DNA of 64,000 nt from Rhinopomastus cyanomelas (Eukaryota > Chordata > Aves > Bucerotiformes > Rhinopomastidae). Made by a program: the position numbers and the translations under genes. Under the pieces are notes generated by a model. That model worked only from the letters and a program-made list of their open reading frames with translations, did not search any database and had not been told where the DNA came from. Of this stretch, positions 22,401 through 34,510 are shown piece after piece (within the stretch, counting starts at the first letter, position 1; each line of letters begins with the position of its first letter). Location: assembly GCA_013400115.1 (NCBI GenBank), contig VXBP01000359.1:682001-746000 (forward strand), read 5' to 3'.

Positions 22401-24920
22401 CTGCCAGCAGGGACCGATGTCACACAGACACCTGCCCTGTGGCCGTAGCTGACCACCACAGCGCTCAGACTCTCTTCCAGAGGCCTGTCTGTACCTTTGG
22501 TGCCCACAGGGCTACCATACACACGGAATAGCTGGTGTGTGGGGGCAGGACTCCTCCCCACACCAAGCAGCAGTGGCAGGTGGGGCTGGGTGTCCTCCAA
22601 GACCTTGAGGCCAGTGGCTCCAGCTGTGCCATCAGCTCATGCTGTTGGACCGCTGGGACTCAGCTCCCCGTCACAGGATTTTGTTCGTTGGGTGACTCTG
22701 AATTTAATGTTTTGCAGAAGTTTTCGTGGAGGGTTTTGTTGTTTTGTGTCAAAGGAGAGGGGTCCCACCCTGCCCATACACCAGCTCAGCTCGAGATCTC
22801 GGCGTCAAGCTGTGCTCTGCCTAGCTCACACTTCATTACCGCTAACAAGTGTTCTCTGAAGGGGAGAAGTCTTGAAGCTTTAGCGTTTTCCCCATGCAAA
22901 TGTAAGGATCATCATCTCAGTCGTTCTTGCAGACTTAAATCCTCCTTGTCTCCGCGGCAGCTACCTCCTACATCTCAAGGACATCCTCTCGTCCAGTTCC
23001 AGCCTTGTGTGAGCCTTTGCACACACAAAATGACCCTGTTACAGATCATCCTGCAGTCTCCCAGCTCCTTCCTGTGCAAACTTCTCCCAAGGGTCAACCC
23101 GTGTTTTGCCGGTTTCTTTGCGCTTTTGTGGGTTTTGTCCCTTTTCTTTCTACTTTATCCTTCTCTTCTTCGTTTCTGCATCCCAGGATTTCCTCTGAGG
23201 AACCACAGAAACACCTCTGTTGTCCCTCTTAGCTCTTACAGCTGAGAAACTTTCTAGTAACAGAATGGCTGTGCTTCTGCTCCCGAGGTCTTTTGGTGGA
23301 TGCTGCAGGGCTGGCTGCTCCCTGTTGAAGGAAACCCCCAGTCCTCTCCCTGCTCTGTTTTTGTTGTCAGGGAAAGGCTGCTGGTTTAGGGTGGGAGCGA
23401 GGAGAGTTCCACCCAAGGGACGTGATGCTGGGCCACTGCTTCGTGGCCAGTGACAGCATCTCTGGTATTTGCCTGCTGCAGAGCAGTAGCAGAGATCATC
23501 TTGCCGTGTCGGACTGACCCGTAGAGTCCAGCACTGCTGACTTTCTGTGCAGGCAGAGCAGAGCAAAGGCATCCCCTGCTGTAAATGCAGATGTTTGTGT
23601 CTCAGCCCGAGTCTCCTGGTCCTGCGCAGCTGGCAGCAGCGGGACGAATGCCCTAACCAAAGCACTGCTCAGCTCTCCAGGGGTCACTCGTGTTCTCAGC
23701 GCCCCGTGATTTTGGAGACAGGGCTGAAGCAGCCTCTAATGATTGTACAGTCCTGGGAAATGACTCTGGGGGAATCTTGCAAAGACTTCTTAGCTGGGCT
23801 CTAAAAAATTGTCTTCATGCTCCTGACAAACGCTGGAAATGTGGTTTTCTGTAAAGGCTCTACCTCATTGCCACTGATGACTTCGTCTCTGTGTGTGTTT
23901 TGTTTCCCCTTGGAAATTCTGAGGCTATTGGCAGGCTGCAGCTCAGGCTGCCACGGGTTGGAAGTGCTAAAAGGAAAAGATTTCCTGCATGTTTTCATTA
24001 AAAAAATCATCATTTAGATACAAGAGAGTTCCCAGGACTTCCAAACTCTGCTTTGGCCTGGCCTTAATGATCCCCTCCTATCTTAGATCCCCTCCCGTCT
24101 TCCGCTGCCTGAAGGATTTTATGACAGGCAAAACCTGTCAGTGTGACTTAGTCGTGGTCAGGTTTCGTTCAAAGTCATCCAAAAGACACCAGCAAATAAC
24201 AAGCAGGGCTTTTCCATTTCTCTTGCTAATCCAACAGATCATCAAACGGGAATGTGGAGCCACACTGAGCTCACGAAGCTCGAGAGTCTTTGGCAAAGCG
24301 CTTGCACGTTGCATTTCACCGCCTAAAGTCAGCTGTCGTCTTCATACATTACGAGAGTCTTGATTTTAAGCTTAGGATGAAAGCTCCCTGAATCTCAAAA
24401 CCTAAATGATACTGAGCACAAATGGTGTTTGCAGCCCAAAGCTGGGAGCCACTGGCACCGCTGGCCAGCCTGAGCGAAGCTCTGACAGCCACCAGATCCT
24501 GGCTGCGCTGAGGAAGAAGTGAGGTTCTTTGGGATTCACGCTGGCAATCATGAAAGGACGAGGGCACGTGAATGTTCTGGCCTTTCTGCGTGTTCCCCGC
24601 AGCAAGGTGCTCTGCAAGGAGCTGTAATTCACACTGCCTGTTGGCAGTTCTGAAGGGCAGATACCCAGCGCAGTGCAGCCAGCCGTGGCCTTGCCCACAC
24701 CGCTGCCCGGTGGCCCCAGGGCAGGAGCTGATGCTCTGCTGCTGTGCACAGAGCTGGGAGGGGTTGGCCACTGAGGCCCAGTAAGGCAGCCCAGCAGCCA
24801 CGGCATCCCATGAAGAGCAGGCAGGAAGAAGGTACAGAGGAGGAGGAGGAGGGATGGGGCAGCTCTCGTGCACCTTCCTTTCTTGGCCATACGCAGCCAG
24901 AGGCCACAGGAATGATCACA
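22401..24920. other. Long unique stretch
   Basis: No repeats are seen. It contains the longest open frame of the window (plus, 22,535-23,245, 236 codons), rich in Cys, Ser and Leu with no domain I know; frame lengths near this are only slightly beyond chance. At 24,000-24,360 an even-composition block has the look of conserved non-coding DNA, which cannot be tested here. Overlapping minus frames at 24,349-25,192 are also unrecognised. Confidence 0.4.
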
Positions 24921-25315
24921 GGACTGGAGCCCCTCTGCTGTAGAACAGGCTGGGGGAGTTGGGGCTGTTCAGCCTGGAGAGGTGAAGGTTCTGGGGAGAT
25001 CTTACAGCAGCTTCCAGTACCTGAAGGGGCTACGGGAAAGCTGGAGAGGGAATATTTATGAGGGACTCTAGTGACAGGAAAGGGGCGGATGGGTTCAAGG
25101 TAAAAGAGGGGAGATTTAGGAGACATCTGAGGAAGAAATTCTGATACTGAGGCACTGGAACAGGCTGCCCAGGGAGGTTGTGGCTGCTCCATCCCTGGAA
25201 GTGTTCAAGGTCAGGTTAGATGAGCTGTGGGCAACCTGGTCTGGTGAGAGGTGTCCCTGCCCGTGGAACCAGATGATGCTTGAGGTCCCTTCCAGCCTAA
25301 GTCATTCAATGTTTC
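24921..25315 (+). mobile_element. CR1 fragment, diverged subfamily
   Basis: Starts GGACTGGAGCCCCTCTGCTG, with GGGGCTGTTCAGCCTGGAG, TTCAAGGTAAAAGAGGGGAG, AACAGGCTGCCCAGGGAGG, GGGCAACCTGGTCTGGTG and the end TTGAGGTCCCTTCCAGCCTA. The ORF2 frame is broken by indels. This family corresponds to the GGGCAACCTGGTCT type, seen on the minus strand at 35.9 and 54.2 kb. Confidence 0.93.
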
Positions 25316-27070
25316 TTGGCACTATGAAAGGACCTCTGAGGTTCAGCTGCTGCTAGGAGTTTGACCTGATGCATAGTTACTATCACTTTCCCCAAGTTTC
25401 TAGTGGAAAGCTTGGGGTGTTTGAGCTTCAGAGGTTTCACCAAGCCCTTTTCATGATGAACACAGGCCGGAAGAAATGTTACTCCTGCGAGCTAGCAAAC
25501 TGGGAAACGAGAAATCTGCTGGGAAGAACAAATCCCAGGAAATTTGTGGTTGAGGTCTGTCATTACTTTTCTGGTTTTGAAGTCTGAGGTGGTTTTTTTC
25601 AGTGGCACAATCTGCACCATGTGGCATTGCTCCCAAATCTGAAATCAATTTTGCCTTTCTCTGCTCCTCAGCCTTTTTTTTTCCCCCTCCCTCTTCTGGG
25701 CATCTTCAGAAGGACAAGGAACACAGAGAACTGGGAGGAATGGGTAATTTGTTCGAGGTGACTGAAATGTGTGAGGAACGTTAGATGTACGTAGTAGACA
25801 AAGGTCAGAATTAACATTCAGGTGTCTGAGCACACACCTTTAGAGGAAATGGTGTGTTAAACCCGAAGCGCCATCAGCGCTGAGCACAAAACTCAAATTA
25901 AACATTCTCATGTTAGGAAACGGGACTTCCTCACCACTTGGTTGCCCGTCAGCAGTTTCACTGCTCCCACCAGTTGGAGAGAATCCTCAGAGAGGACCCT
26001 GGTTCCAGAGATGCCAGTCCCAGACAGGCAACTGAACCCAAGTGCTTTACTGAGCTGATTTCCAGAAGGTTTGTGTTTGTACTCGGCGTGCAGACCCCAA
26101 ATCCCTTAAACATGTAGGATTCACTTAGAATCAATTAATTAATTAATTAATCCATCCCATCTCCCTTCACACTGTTATTTTCTCAGGAGCTTTGTTTTCT
26201 AGTATTTTTTTTTAATCTCCCCAAAAATGACCATAAACTGTGCTGCAGAAACTCTGGTGGGCACCAAACGCTCAGAGCTCCATCGTGGTGTGAGGCTCTC
26301 GCTGACCAGGGCGACCTTCCATCAGGCTGATCCTAATCCCACAGTCCCCTCAAAAAAATAGATCGAAAGCCACCCATCAAAAATTGGGAGTCTCGGGTCT
26401 GGTTCCTCGGGTTTGTTTGTTTTGTTCCAGTTCAGCTTTTCAGCAGATCACAAACACACTGACAAACACCTTGAATTATGCATTTCCCGCGGGATGAAGT
26501 ATCTTTCATCTCAACCCGTTGTGTTTCCTTGTACCTGCTGCTCTTCCTCCCCAGATGGGAGGTAAAAGCTAATTGAACGCAGCACCGCGGGGCTGTGGTT
26601 CCCCAGGGAAAGCGGCGCTGAGGCAGGGCAGGGGTCGCAGTACAGTGAGACTTAGGGTTTCCTCTGCAATAGCCCATCAGTCCCAGGGCTACAACCCAGC
26701 CAGAGTGAGTGGCCTCAGGATTATTCACGAGTGCAGATGTGTGATTTGGAAGCGCCACCGTCTGGGTGCAGCGCCCGCGTGCAACCGGAATCAGTGGGCT
26801 TGTGGAAAATGCTGGCAGCTTCTGCAGCCAGACCTGAGCATTGCTCCTGCTAGTAATCAAATCACATTTCCCTCGAAATAAGTGGATGCGTGGGCATCCC
26901 CTGCAGCCCCCAACACGCACCCGGTCTGTGAGTGGTTAAAGATGATTCCTTCTACATAGTAAAGATGGCTACATCTGTTTTGAAAGATCTTAGTTCCATC
27001 CTGGACTGTGGGACGAAATGCACTACATCCAGATGGACTTTCTGATCTAGCAGTAAGGCACTGGTTTGCA
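25316..27070. other. Unique stretch
   Basis: Contains an (AATT)n array but no gene or interspersed repeat that I recognise. A minus frame of 162 codons (26,432-26,920) has no identifiable domain. Confidence 0.4.
26132..26151. repeat. (AATT)n microsatellite
   Basis: About five tandem AATT units, perfect and therefore self-complementary. Confidence 0.95.
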
Positions 27071-27180
27071 CCCCAGTGAGCTATAACCCCAGTGAGCTAC
27101 TATCCCAGTGAGCTACAACCCCAGTGAGATACATCTCAGCGAGCTGTGTCTCAGTGAGCTCTAACTGCAATGGACTATAA
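27071..27180 (+). repeat. Minisatellite with ~16-bp unit
   Basis: About seven degenerate tandem units of the form CCCCAGTGAGCTATAA. The first four are close copies (differences in the last three or four bases); units five to seven drift (CTCAGCGAGCTGTGT, CTCAGTGAGCTCTAA, CTGCAATGGACTATAA). It is not a CR1-derived unit. Confidence 0.9.
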
Positions 27181-27282
27181 CCCATGTGGAAGTGACTGCC
27201 TGTGCATGACTGTGAAACCTTCCTAGCCCATTGACTTACCTGCCAGGCTTTTGAGTCCTGTGGTCCCTTCTAGCCCTGACTG

Positions 27283-27383
27283 ACTGTGTGACTTGGTCTA
27301 GATGGTCCTGCTGCGGCAGGGGGATTGGACTAGATGATCTTTCGAGGTCCCTTCCAATCCCTAATGATTCTATCTATGATTCA
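27283..27383 (+). mobile_element. CR1 3' tip
   Basis: CTGTGTGACTTGGTCTAGAT, GCGGCAGGGGGATTGGACTA, GATGATCTTTCGAGGTCCC, CCAATCCCTAATGATTCTA and a CTATGATTC tail. Very close to the common family, so recent. It lies about 100 bp after the minisatellite. Confidence 0.95.
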
Positions 27384-29125
27384 CAGTATCAGTTAGAGAA
27401 TGGAATTGGGTCCCTCTTTGCACATGCAGGAGTTTCAGTGATCTATCAGGTGGTGAGGAAGGGAAGACCATCCTGTTGTGGTCCCCGAATGACCCTTTGT
27501 GCACCCGGTGCCAGAAAACATCTCTGCTCCCAGTGCCTTTGCTCCTTCCTGGGACCAGAGGAGGAGAGGCTGAGCTCATGCACCTTCAGGCACAGCAGCC
27601 AGGCCAGGCTTCAGCAATGTCCTTCTGAGATAAAGGCCTTCTGAGATAAAAGTCTCTTCCACAATGAACCCAGATGACTGGCTTCAGCTTGCCTTTCTTT
27701 TTCTAATCTTTTCAAAGCTTTCCTGGGGATTCCCTGTGGCAGAAGAGTTCCAGGGCCCTGGCTGTGGCTTCCACAGTTGTGACAAGAACAAGGCAATGGG
27801 TAGGTTGACCCCAAAGGTAAAAGACCTGCTAGTTCTGAAGTCCTAATACCTCTGCTCTAGATATGATGCTCCTGCAGAGCGATCCAATAATGAATGAAAT
27901 ATCTTATGAAATACAAGAGCAATGCTGGATTTTTAAATGAGAGTCGCCAGGAAGAGCAGGAGCGGTGTGCTGGGACAAAGCAGATCAGCCTCACGTGCTG
28001 TTCCTCTTCCTTCCCTCCTGCCTCCTTCTCTAAAATTCCTATTGGTCCCACGAGGAGCAGGAGAATAAACCTGTTGTCATTTTTATTGCAGCACTGGCTG
28101 CCTAAACTGATGTCTCTCTGCAACATGGTTGTAAAAAGGCAAAAAAAGAGCCCACAGAAGTGCCCCAAAGCCTCGCTGATGTAAATGAAATTCCTGTGGA
28201 AGCCTCTCCAGGAAACAGCCTCTAAAACAGGAGAAACCCTAATACATGCAGCAGTATTTTCAAAACACCAGCTTAAAAATTTAAAGCCTCGTGGCTTTTT
28301 CTTCCTTCTCTTTTTTTCCCCCGCTGCTGGGAGCTGTAAGGGAGCTGCCAGGCTCCACTCTGAGAGGGACAGAGAGAACACACCGAGACGCAGCAGATCA
28401 GAGTGGTCTGGCACTGATGTTCATTTCAAACCAGCCCACCAGGCAATTAGGCTTCCACAGTTTGGGACACAGACTGCCCTGAAATGATCACCCACGTGTT
28501 CGTGGTACCCTCAATGGAAAGTAGCCGGGGCGAGGTGCCCGTTGCTGCACTCCCGCAGTTCACTTGGGTTTATTTTTGGGACCAGCCTGTTCAGCTGTTA
28601 CCTTCCTTCCAACTGGGCTTTTACTGATGAGGCACCAGGCTCCCGAGAAGGCAGTTGCAGGGGTGAGTTATGGTCTCTCACAGCCCTTAATGCCACCCGT
28701 GAGGCAGATCTCCTGCTTCGGAGTGGTGCGTGCTCCTCCCGATCCCTCACCGCCTGCCCTTCCTTCTGAGGGGGTGTAATGACTGACTTCACTGCTCTCT
28801 GCTTGGAGTTTTGGGGGATAAAAAACCCAGAGCGTAAGGATCCATTTGACCTCTCTTCTGCGAAGTGATGTGAAATTGATATTTGTCAGACTATTGATCT
28901 GTGCTTGTTCTTAAATACACTGCAGCCTTCTAACTGCCTTTGGCCCTCCCTGGGCTGGTGTAAATTACGGGGGTTCAGTGAGGCTGAGCAGATGTACATG
29001 GTCTGAGGACACAGGCCGGTGCTGTAGCAGCTCTGCACAACCAGGCAGCTCCTGTGCTACCTGTAGCAGCTCCTTACGCTGCCCGTGCCAATCCACAGCA
29101 GCCCTGTCCTGACCGCCAGGAGGGA
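27384..29125. other. Unique non-coding stretch
   Basis: No repeats are seen except a perfect 16-bp tandem pair (CCTTCTGAGATAAAGG) at 27,621-27,652. A minus frame of 185 codons at 27,857-28,414 is unrecognised; its length is near the chance maximum for 64 kb. Confidence 0.4.
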
Positions 29126-29395
29126 CTCGGCCTCTTCTCCCTGTTGGCAAGTGAGGAGATGACTGCAGGTTGCATCATGAGATGTTTAGGCTGGGTGTGA
29201 GGGAGAATCTATTCACCAAAAGGGTTGCTGGGCTTTGGAACAGGCTGCCCAGGACAGTGGTGGAGTTGCCATCCCCGGAGGGGTTCAGGTGATGTGTGGA
29301 CCTGGAGCTGGGGATCATGGGTTAGTGGTGACCTGGCAGCGCTGGGTTGAACGTTGAACCTGATGATCTTATAGGTTTCCTCCAACCCAAGAGAC
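29126..29395 (+). mobile_element. CR1 3' fragment, older subfamily
   Basis: GGCCTCTTCTCCCTGTTGGC, GACTGCAGGTTGCATCATGA, ACCAAAAGGGTTGCTGGGC, AACAGGCTGCCCAGGACAG, then CCTGATGATCTTATAGG and CCTCCAACCCAAGAGACTG. It is diverged at many sites and has lost the usual TTCTATGA tail. Confidence 0.9.
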
Positions 29396-30382
29396 TGACA
29401 GGTTTATGCCCTGTTTGGAGAGTCGCTTGGTTCAGCTGACGTGGAAGAGAATGGGGGCGCATTCTGGGGATCCTGCCCGTGGTGCCACCGGTCACAGGCT
29501 GCCTGTGCTGCCCTGGTGCCTGCTGCTGCTCACCCGTGAGCCAACCCCATTCCCAAAGTCACCCAGTGTGTGAACACTCTCACCTTTAGAGGCTTTTTGT
29601 GACTCTTGTGTTTGGAACAAATAATTTTAATGGGTGGAAGCAAAATTACCTCTAAACCCCAGTTGACCAGTGCTCTTGTGAAGAGTGGAAAGGCTGTTCG
29701 CTGCATTCGTGGCTCTGCAGACCACCCTAACCTCGTAGTCTCAATACTTGCCGTGTCTGTGCCGTGGGAGTCCAGGAGGTAGTCCCATTTAATTCTGCTT
29801 TGCTACAGCATGAGGTTTCCCAGCGGGTTTGGTTTTCACAGAGTGAGGAACTTAGCTCAGAAGCTCCAACACTCCTCAGCACACAAGCACGGGGATGGAC
29901 CAAGGACTCAGGTCCCACTTCAAGCTACTGCTTGTGAAGTCTTGCAACATATCAGGGGCTGTGTTGGGCCACAGGAACTCTGTGGCACACAGACTGAATG
30001 TTAAGAATCCTTTGTCCGTGGGGCAGATGTGTTCCTCTGCCATCTGGGGTCGATACAAGGACTTGGGAGTGATCGATCCACTGTAAACCTCATACCTCAG
30101 ATCCCTGCCCTGTTCCTGCACGTCCCAGTCCTGATGAACACCCCTGCACCGTCTCTGTGGTCTCTCACCCGTTCCAGAAGTTCTCTGGTCACAATGCCAG
30201 CCCTAAACGCGGCGAGCCAGGGGTTTGCAGGAGGCACGACAGGGCACCCTCGTACTGGTGGTGATTTGCGGCTCTTTGGTCTTGTTTGTTGTGCAGGCGC
30301 TGCCACCCTCCCCGGAGCGAGAGCAGCCAGGTGAAGTGAGCAGGGCTGGGCAGCCCAGCCCTTGGCACAAATGTTACAGCCC
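29396..30382. other. Unique non-coding stretch
   Basis: Nothing is recognised. Several overlapping short frames of 61-101 codons at 29,727-30,384 have no coding features I can support. Confidence 0.4.
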
Positions 30383-30992
30383 ACCTGGGGGTCCTGGTGG
30401 CCAGCAGGATGACCATGAGCCAGGAGTGTGCTCTGGTGGCCAAGAGGGCCAACAGCATCCTGGGGTGGATCAGAAGGGGGGTGGTTAGCAGATCAAGAGA
30501 GGTTCTTCTCCCCCTCTACTCTGCCCTGGTGAGACCACATCTGGAGTGTTGTGTCCAGTTGTGGGTCCCTCAGTTCAAGAGGGATGTGGAGCTGCTGGAG
30601 GGAGGGAGAGGCTGAGGGAGGTGGGTCTCTTGAGCTTGGAGGAGACTGAGGGGTCCCCTCATTGATGTCTATAAATACTTGAATGGGGGGTGTCATGGGG
30701 GATGGAGCCAGGCTCTTCTCAGTGTCATCTACTGATAGGACAAGGGGCAGTGGATGTCAGCTGGAACAGAGGAGGTTCCATATGAATGTGAGAAGGAGCT
30801 TCTTTCCAGTGAGGGTGATGGAGCCCTGGAAGGGGCTGCCCAGGGCGGTTGTAGAGTTTCCTTTACTGGAGATGTTTCAGACCCGCCGGGATGTGTTCCT
30901 GTGCAGCTTGGTCTGGGTGACCCTGCTGTTTTGGGGGATTGGACTAGATGATCTTTTGAGGTCCCTTCCAATCCCTGATGATTCTATGGTTG
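30383..30992 (+). mobile_element. CR1 fragment with internal deletion
   Basis: Two ORF2 pieces are visible. The first (30,397-30,615) includes KRANSILGWIRRGVVSRS, SREVLLPLYSALVRPHLE and QFKRDVELLEG. A deletion of about 60 bp near 30,600 then removes the segment holding the RATRMMKEVEHLP-type motif and shifts the frame. The second piece (30,683-30,910) carries DRTRGSGCQLEQRRFHMNV and ends in the DVFLCSLV stretch. The terminal GATGATCTTTTGAGG and CCAATCCCTGATGATTC tail is present. Confidence 0.96.
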
Positions 30993-31717
30993 AGTCAGAT
31001 GGCTGTAATGACAAATCTGGATTTTAGGGTCCTTCCAGAACTGAGCACTTGCCGCAGCTAATCCTTCGGTCCTTGTCCCCTCTTCACCCTTCTGAGGAGA
31101 CTTTCTCACTTGGAAGTTTCATTTCTTTTTACCTGAATCAAGCTTTGAGTCTCCAGCGTTGCATACAAAGAGCAACTGTGTCATCCCCAGTGGCACCAGT
31201 AAGGGACACTTACAAGAGAGAGAGGTATGGGACTATGAAGTGCTTGGTCTGGAAATCCTAGAGGGAGAAGGGAAGTGGGATTTCGTGGCACCGGCTCACA
31301 GAGCTGCTTTTTTGCTAACACTGTGCTTTAGTTAGCACAGACAGGAGTTTGTGCTGACGCTGCGGAGATGGAGTTTGTTTGAATGATTTCCAAAGTTCTT
31401 CACTGACCAGGAACCTTAAAGGGCTTTTTGAGAACTACAAAGGAACATCTGGGGAACAGAATTAATTGAGCAGAATTCTCCTCAGGGCTCCCCGGCGCTG
31501 CCTGCACCCTGCCCGCTTTCCTGTTGTAGATCATTTCAGAAGGGGTTCTGGCATCCGTCTGACACCGTCAGATCTTCAGCCTGGTCTCAGTTCAAGCTGG
31601 TGTGTTATTTCCTGCTGTCCTCCGTCAGTTCTCTTATTCTGATTTCCAAAACCTTGTCTTCTTGAGCCACTCTCTCAGGTTAGTGTCTCTCTTCACAGCG
31701 CATCTCTAGTAAAGAAA
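30993..31717. other. Unique non-coding stretch
   Basis: No repeat or gene is recognised. Confidence 0.4.
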
Positions 31718-31747
31718 TCATAGAGCCATTCTGGTTGAAAAAGACCC
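31718..31747 (-). mobile_element. Minimal CR1 tip (minus)
   Basis: Only ATCATAGAGCCATTCTGGTT and GAAAAAGACCC remain of a CR1 end in reverse orientation, immediately left of a plus-strand CR1. Tentative because of length. Confidence 0.6.
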
Positions 31748-31763
31748 ACCATTTAAATACATT

Positions 31764-32231
31764 AGGACATTGAGGTGCTGGAGCGAGTCCAGAGAAGGGC
31801 AACCAAGCTGGTGAGGGGGCTGGGAGACATGTCCTGTGAGGAGAGGCTGAGGGAGCTGGGGCTGTTTAGCCTGGAGAAGACTGAGAGGGGACCTTATTGC
31901 CCTCTACAACTACCTAAAAGGAGGTTGTAGCAAGGCTGGTGTTGGGCTCTTCTCTCCAATTAGTGACGATAGGACAAGGGGAAATGGCCTCAAGTTGCAT
32001 CAGGGGAGGTTTATATTGGATATTAGAAGGAAATTCTTTACTGGGAGGGTGGTTAGGTGCTGGAATGGATTGCCCAGGGAGGTGGTGGTGTCACCATCCC
32101 TGGAGGTGTTTTAAGGAACGAGTGGATGCAGCGCTTAGGGATATGGTCTAGCGGTTAGACACTAGGAGAAAGGTTGGACTCCATGACCCTGGAGGTCCTT
32201 TCCAGCCATGGTGATTCTGCGATTCTCTGAT
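31764..32231 (+). mobile_element. CR1 fragment, GGAGGTCCTTTCCAGCC-type
   Basis: Long 3' part: TTGAGGTGCTGGAGCGAGTC, GGCAACCAAGCTGGTGAG, GACCTTATTGCCCTCTACAA, TTGCATCAGGGGAGGTTTAT, GGATTGCCCAGGGAGGTG, ending GACCCTGGAGGTCCTTTCC and GATTCTGCGATTCTCTGAT. This subfamily has ORF2 wording different from the common one (NYLKGGC-like); indels break the frame. Confidence 0.95.
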
Positions 32232-33212
32232 TATCCCAAAGAGCTTTTCCATGCCTCTTGTTCTCTATGAACCGTCCCGAGTCCTCGACTGACAGCCTGG
32301 CTCTGGTTTGGAGCCACCAGCACAGACCAAGATTTGCTGCTCAGCTCACCTGCTGCTGGCTGCCTGCAGCCCTCTGTGTGAGTGCACTCGTGTCCTGTCC
32401 TGCTTGTGTGGAGTGGGGAAGTCTTCCCACCCCAACGCACAGAGGACGTTCCGTTACTGATTTATGTCACAGGGCAGGAGAGACGCGAGATGAGTCGAAC
32501 CAGAGGAAAAGATATATGGGACTAGGTCACTACGTGAAGCCCGTAAAGGCTTTTCTTTACATTTTTGTCATGAAACTGAAATTAGCTGAAAGCATTTCAA
32601 GGTAGTACAGCAGGCAAGGTGGCACAGCTGCCAGCACCACTGTCCCTGCTGATTTATGGGCTTGTAGTTACGGGAAGGACCTCTGCGAGCGATGGATGGG
32701 GAAGAACGGAGAGGGAGGACCCCCACCACTTCTCTGAGGTTTGTCTTTCCCACGTGGCTTCTTGCTGAAAGCTCCTGCCATGACCCAGATTTATGTGACA
32801 AGCTGGGGAGTAGCTGGTTCCACTGAAGCATTTACAAAACCTTATGACAAATTCAAGCCCAAATGGCAATGTGAGGGACACTGCTTTGGCCATCTGTAGG
32901 CTGATGTGCAGTTCCTCAGGTTATTCAGATGCTGGCGTGAGCTTGGACGTGAAAACCAGAAGGGCTGGGAAATGCCCAAGCAGGAAAGAAAAGTGGTACG
33001 AGAGGTTTTGTAAGGGGCAGCATGAGGAAAGGGCAACTACAGGCTGTTTGGTGTCAGAGACACTAGTTGCTGGTAGTAGATTTCCTCCACCTCATGTCTA
33101 GGACAAGAGGAGTCGCTGGATGATGAAGCTGCTGCCTCAACGTTCACGTTCTGAACCTTGCCTGGGTGCACACAGGACAAAGCACCTCCCAGACATGAGG
33201 ATGAGGGCTCCT
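32232..33212. other. Unique non-coding stretch
   Basis: No repeats are seen. Frames of 64-115 codons on both strands at 32,231-33,101 are of chance character. Confidence 0.4.
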
Positions 33213-33289
33213 TGTTGACCCTGCTTTGAGTGCAAGGTAGGAGTAAGGTGATCTGTGACGGTCCTTTCCAACCCTATGACTCTACTTTC
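33213..33289 (+). mobile_element. Short CR1 3' tip, diverged
   Basis: TTGACCCTGCTTTGAGTGCA, then AAGGTGATCTGTGACGGTCC and TTTCCAACCCTATGACTCTA match the final ~75 bp of a CR1 with several differences. Confidence 0.75.
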
Positions 33290-34510
33290 ATTTCCAAGCT
33301 TGCAGCAGTTCTCAGCATTGCAGACTGATGGAAGAAAACCAGGACCTTTTTTCAAGGAGGGTTTATGGAATGGCCAGGAAGGCTCAATAATTGAGACATC
33401 AGCAAAATCATGTTGGATGTGAAAACATGCTGCTTAGAAGGAAATGTGAAAGCAGAGAGATTTAAGGATAATTTAAAATAAAGAACTCAAATAGCAAACC
33501 TAAAAAGCTTCACACAAAACTACAGCAGAGAGAGAACATGGGGAGAGAAAGGAAGTAGCAGTTTGGTGGCCACAGAGACCAAGTCTAGGTATTCACGCTA
33601 CAGCTAGTGAATAAGGTTTGATGGCACTTGAAAGTGGAAGAGGTTTTGAACGGGTTCAGGGAACTCCCAGAGCCTTTTGAAGCCAGCAGCAGAGATAATG
33701 AGTCTCTGCATGTGTTCACTGTTAAACTGGTTTGGTTGCTGGATAAATCAAATTTAGGAACAAAAAAAAGCCCCAAACCCCACAACTTTAAGCCCTCAGA
33801 GTTAATGGTGCAGCTGGAATCGTTTCTCCACCCATTCAGAGGCAGGACTGTGAAGGCAGGTAGGTCTCAGCTGGAGGTTAGGATGAGGTGGCGACTGAGG
33901 AGCTTTTTCCTCACACAGCTGATCCCTCACTGTGGCTGCTCAGCCCCACCATGGGACTGGGAGGCTCTTTGCTCCCTGCCAGCGCCTGCGGTGTAACAGC
34001 ACTGTGCAAGGATCGGGGCGCTTCTGCTTCCAGCTAGTGCCTGCAGCTCAGGGACCGCTTTAGGCAGTTCTTGGAACAGTCTGTGTTCAGTTTGTCAGCT
34101 GCTTCAGCATGTGGCTCCTTCCCCAAGCAGCTCCACAAGCCCTTGCCATTGCCTACCTACCCCTTAAAGCTGAACAGGCTCCATTTGCTGGACCCAAGAG
34201 CATTTTGCAGACATGAATCTCCAAAGGTGCTCGGGGAGGGTAGTGAGGAGCCCTTTGAGCTGCTTTGGCCATGGGTTTGGGGAGATGAGGCTGCATTGAG
34301 GCCGCCTCGGTGTCTGTCCTGAGATGAGGAATCCTGTGCATGTGTGATAACGATGGAACAGGAGTGTTTCTGCTCATCTGCACACCCAAATTTCTCATTA
34401 AAGCTGGTCGTTAGTGACGTTAGTGGAAGTGTCTATTAGCATCATCTGCAAATCTGCTGCAGACCTACCAGTTCCAGAATCAGTTTAGATGGCTTTGCCT
34501 GTGTCATACA
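33290..34510. other. Unique non-coding stretch
   Basis: No repeat is confidently recognised. A frame of 122 codons (33,628-33,996) has no identifiable domain. Confidence 0.4.

Noticed and set aside
22535..23245. Longest open frame (236 codons, plus)
   Set aside because: Cys/Ser/Leu-rich composition, no domain recognised, no splice or promoter context, and a length only modestly beyond chance for 64 kb on six frames. A protein search would settle it.
27857..28414. 185-codon minus frame
   Set aside because: Aromatic- and Leu-rich text without a domain; length consistent with chance.
33830..33935. Segment resembling an internal CR1 piece (TCAGCTGGAGGTTAGGATGA)
   Set aside because: Similarity is scattered and not supported by the diagnostic AACAGGCTGCCCAGG block.
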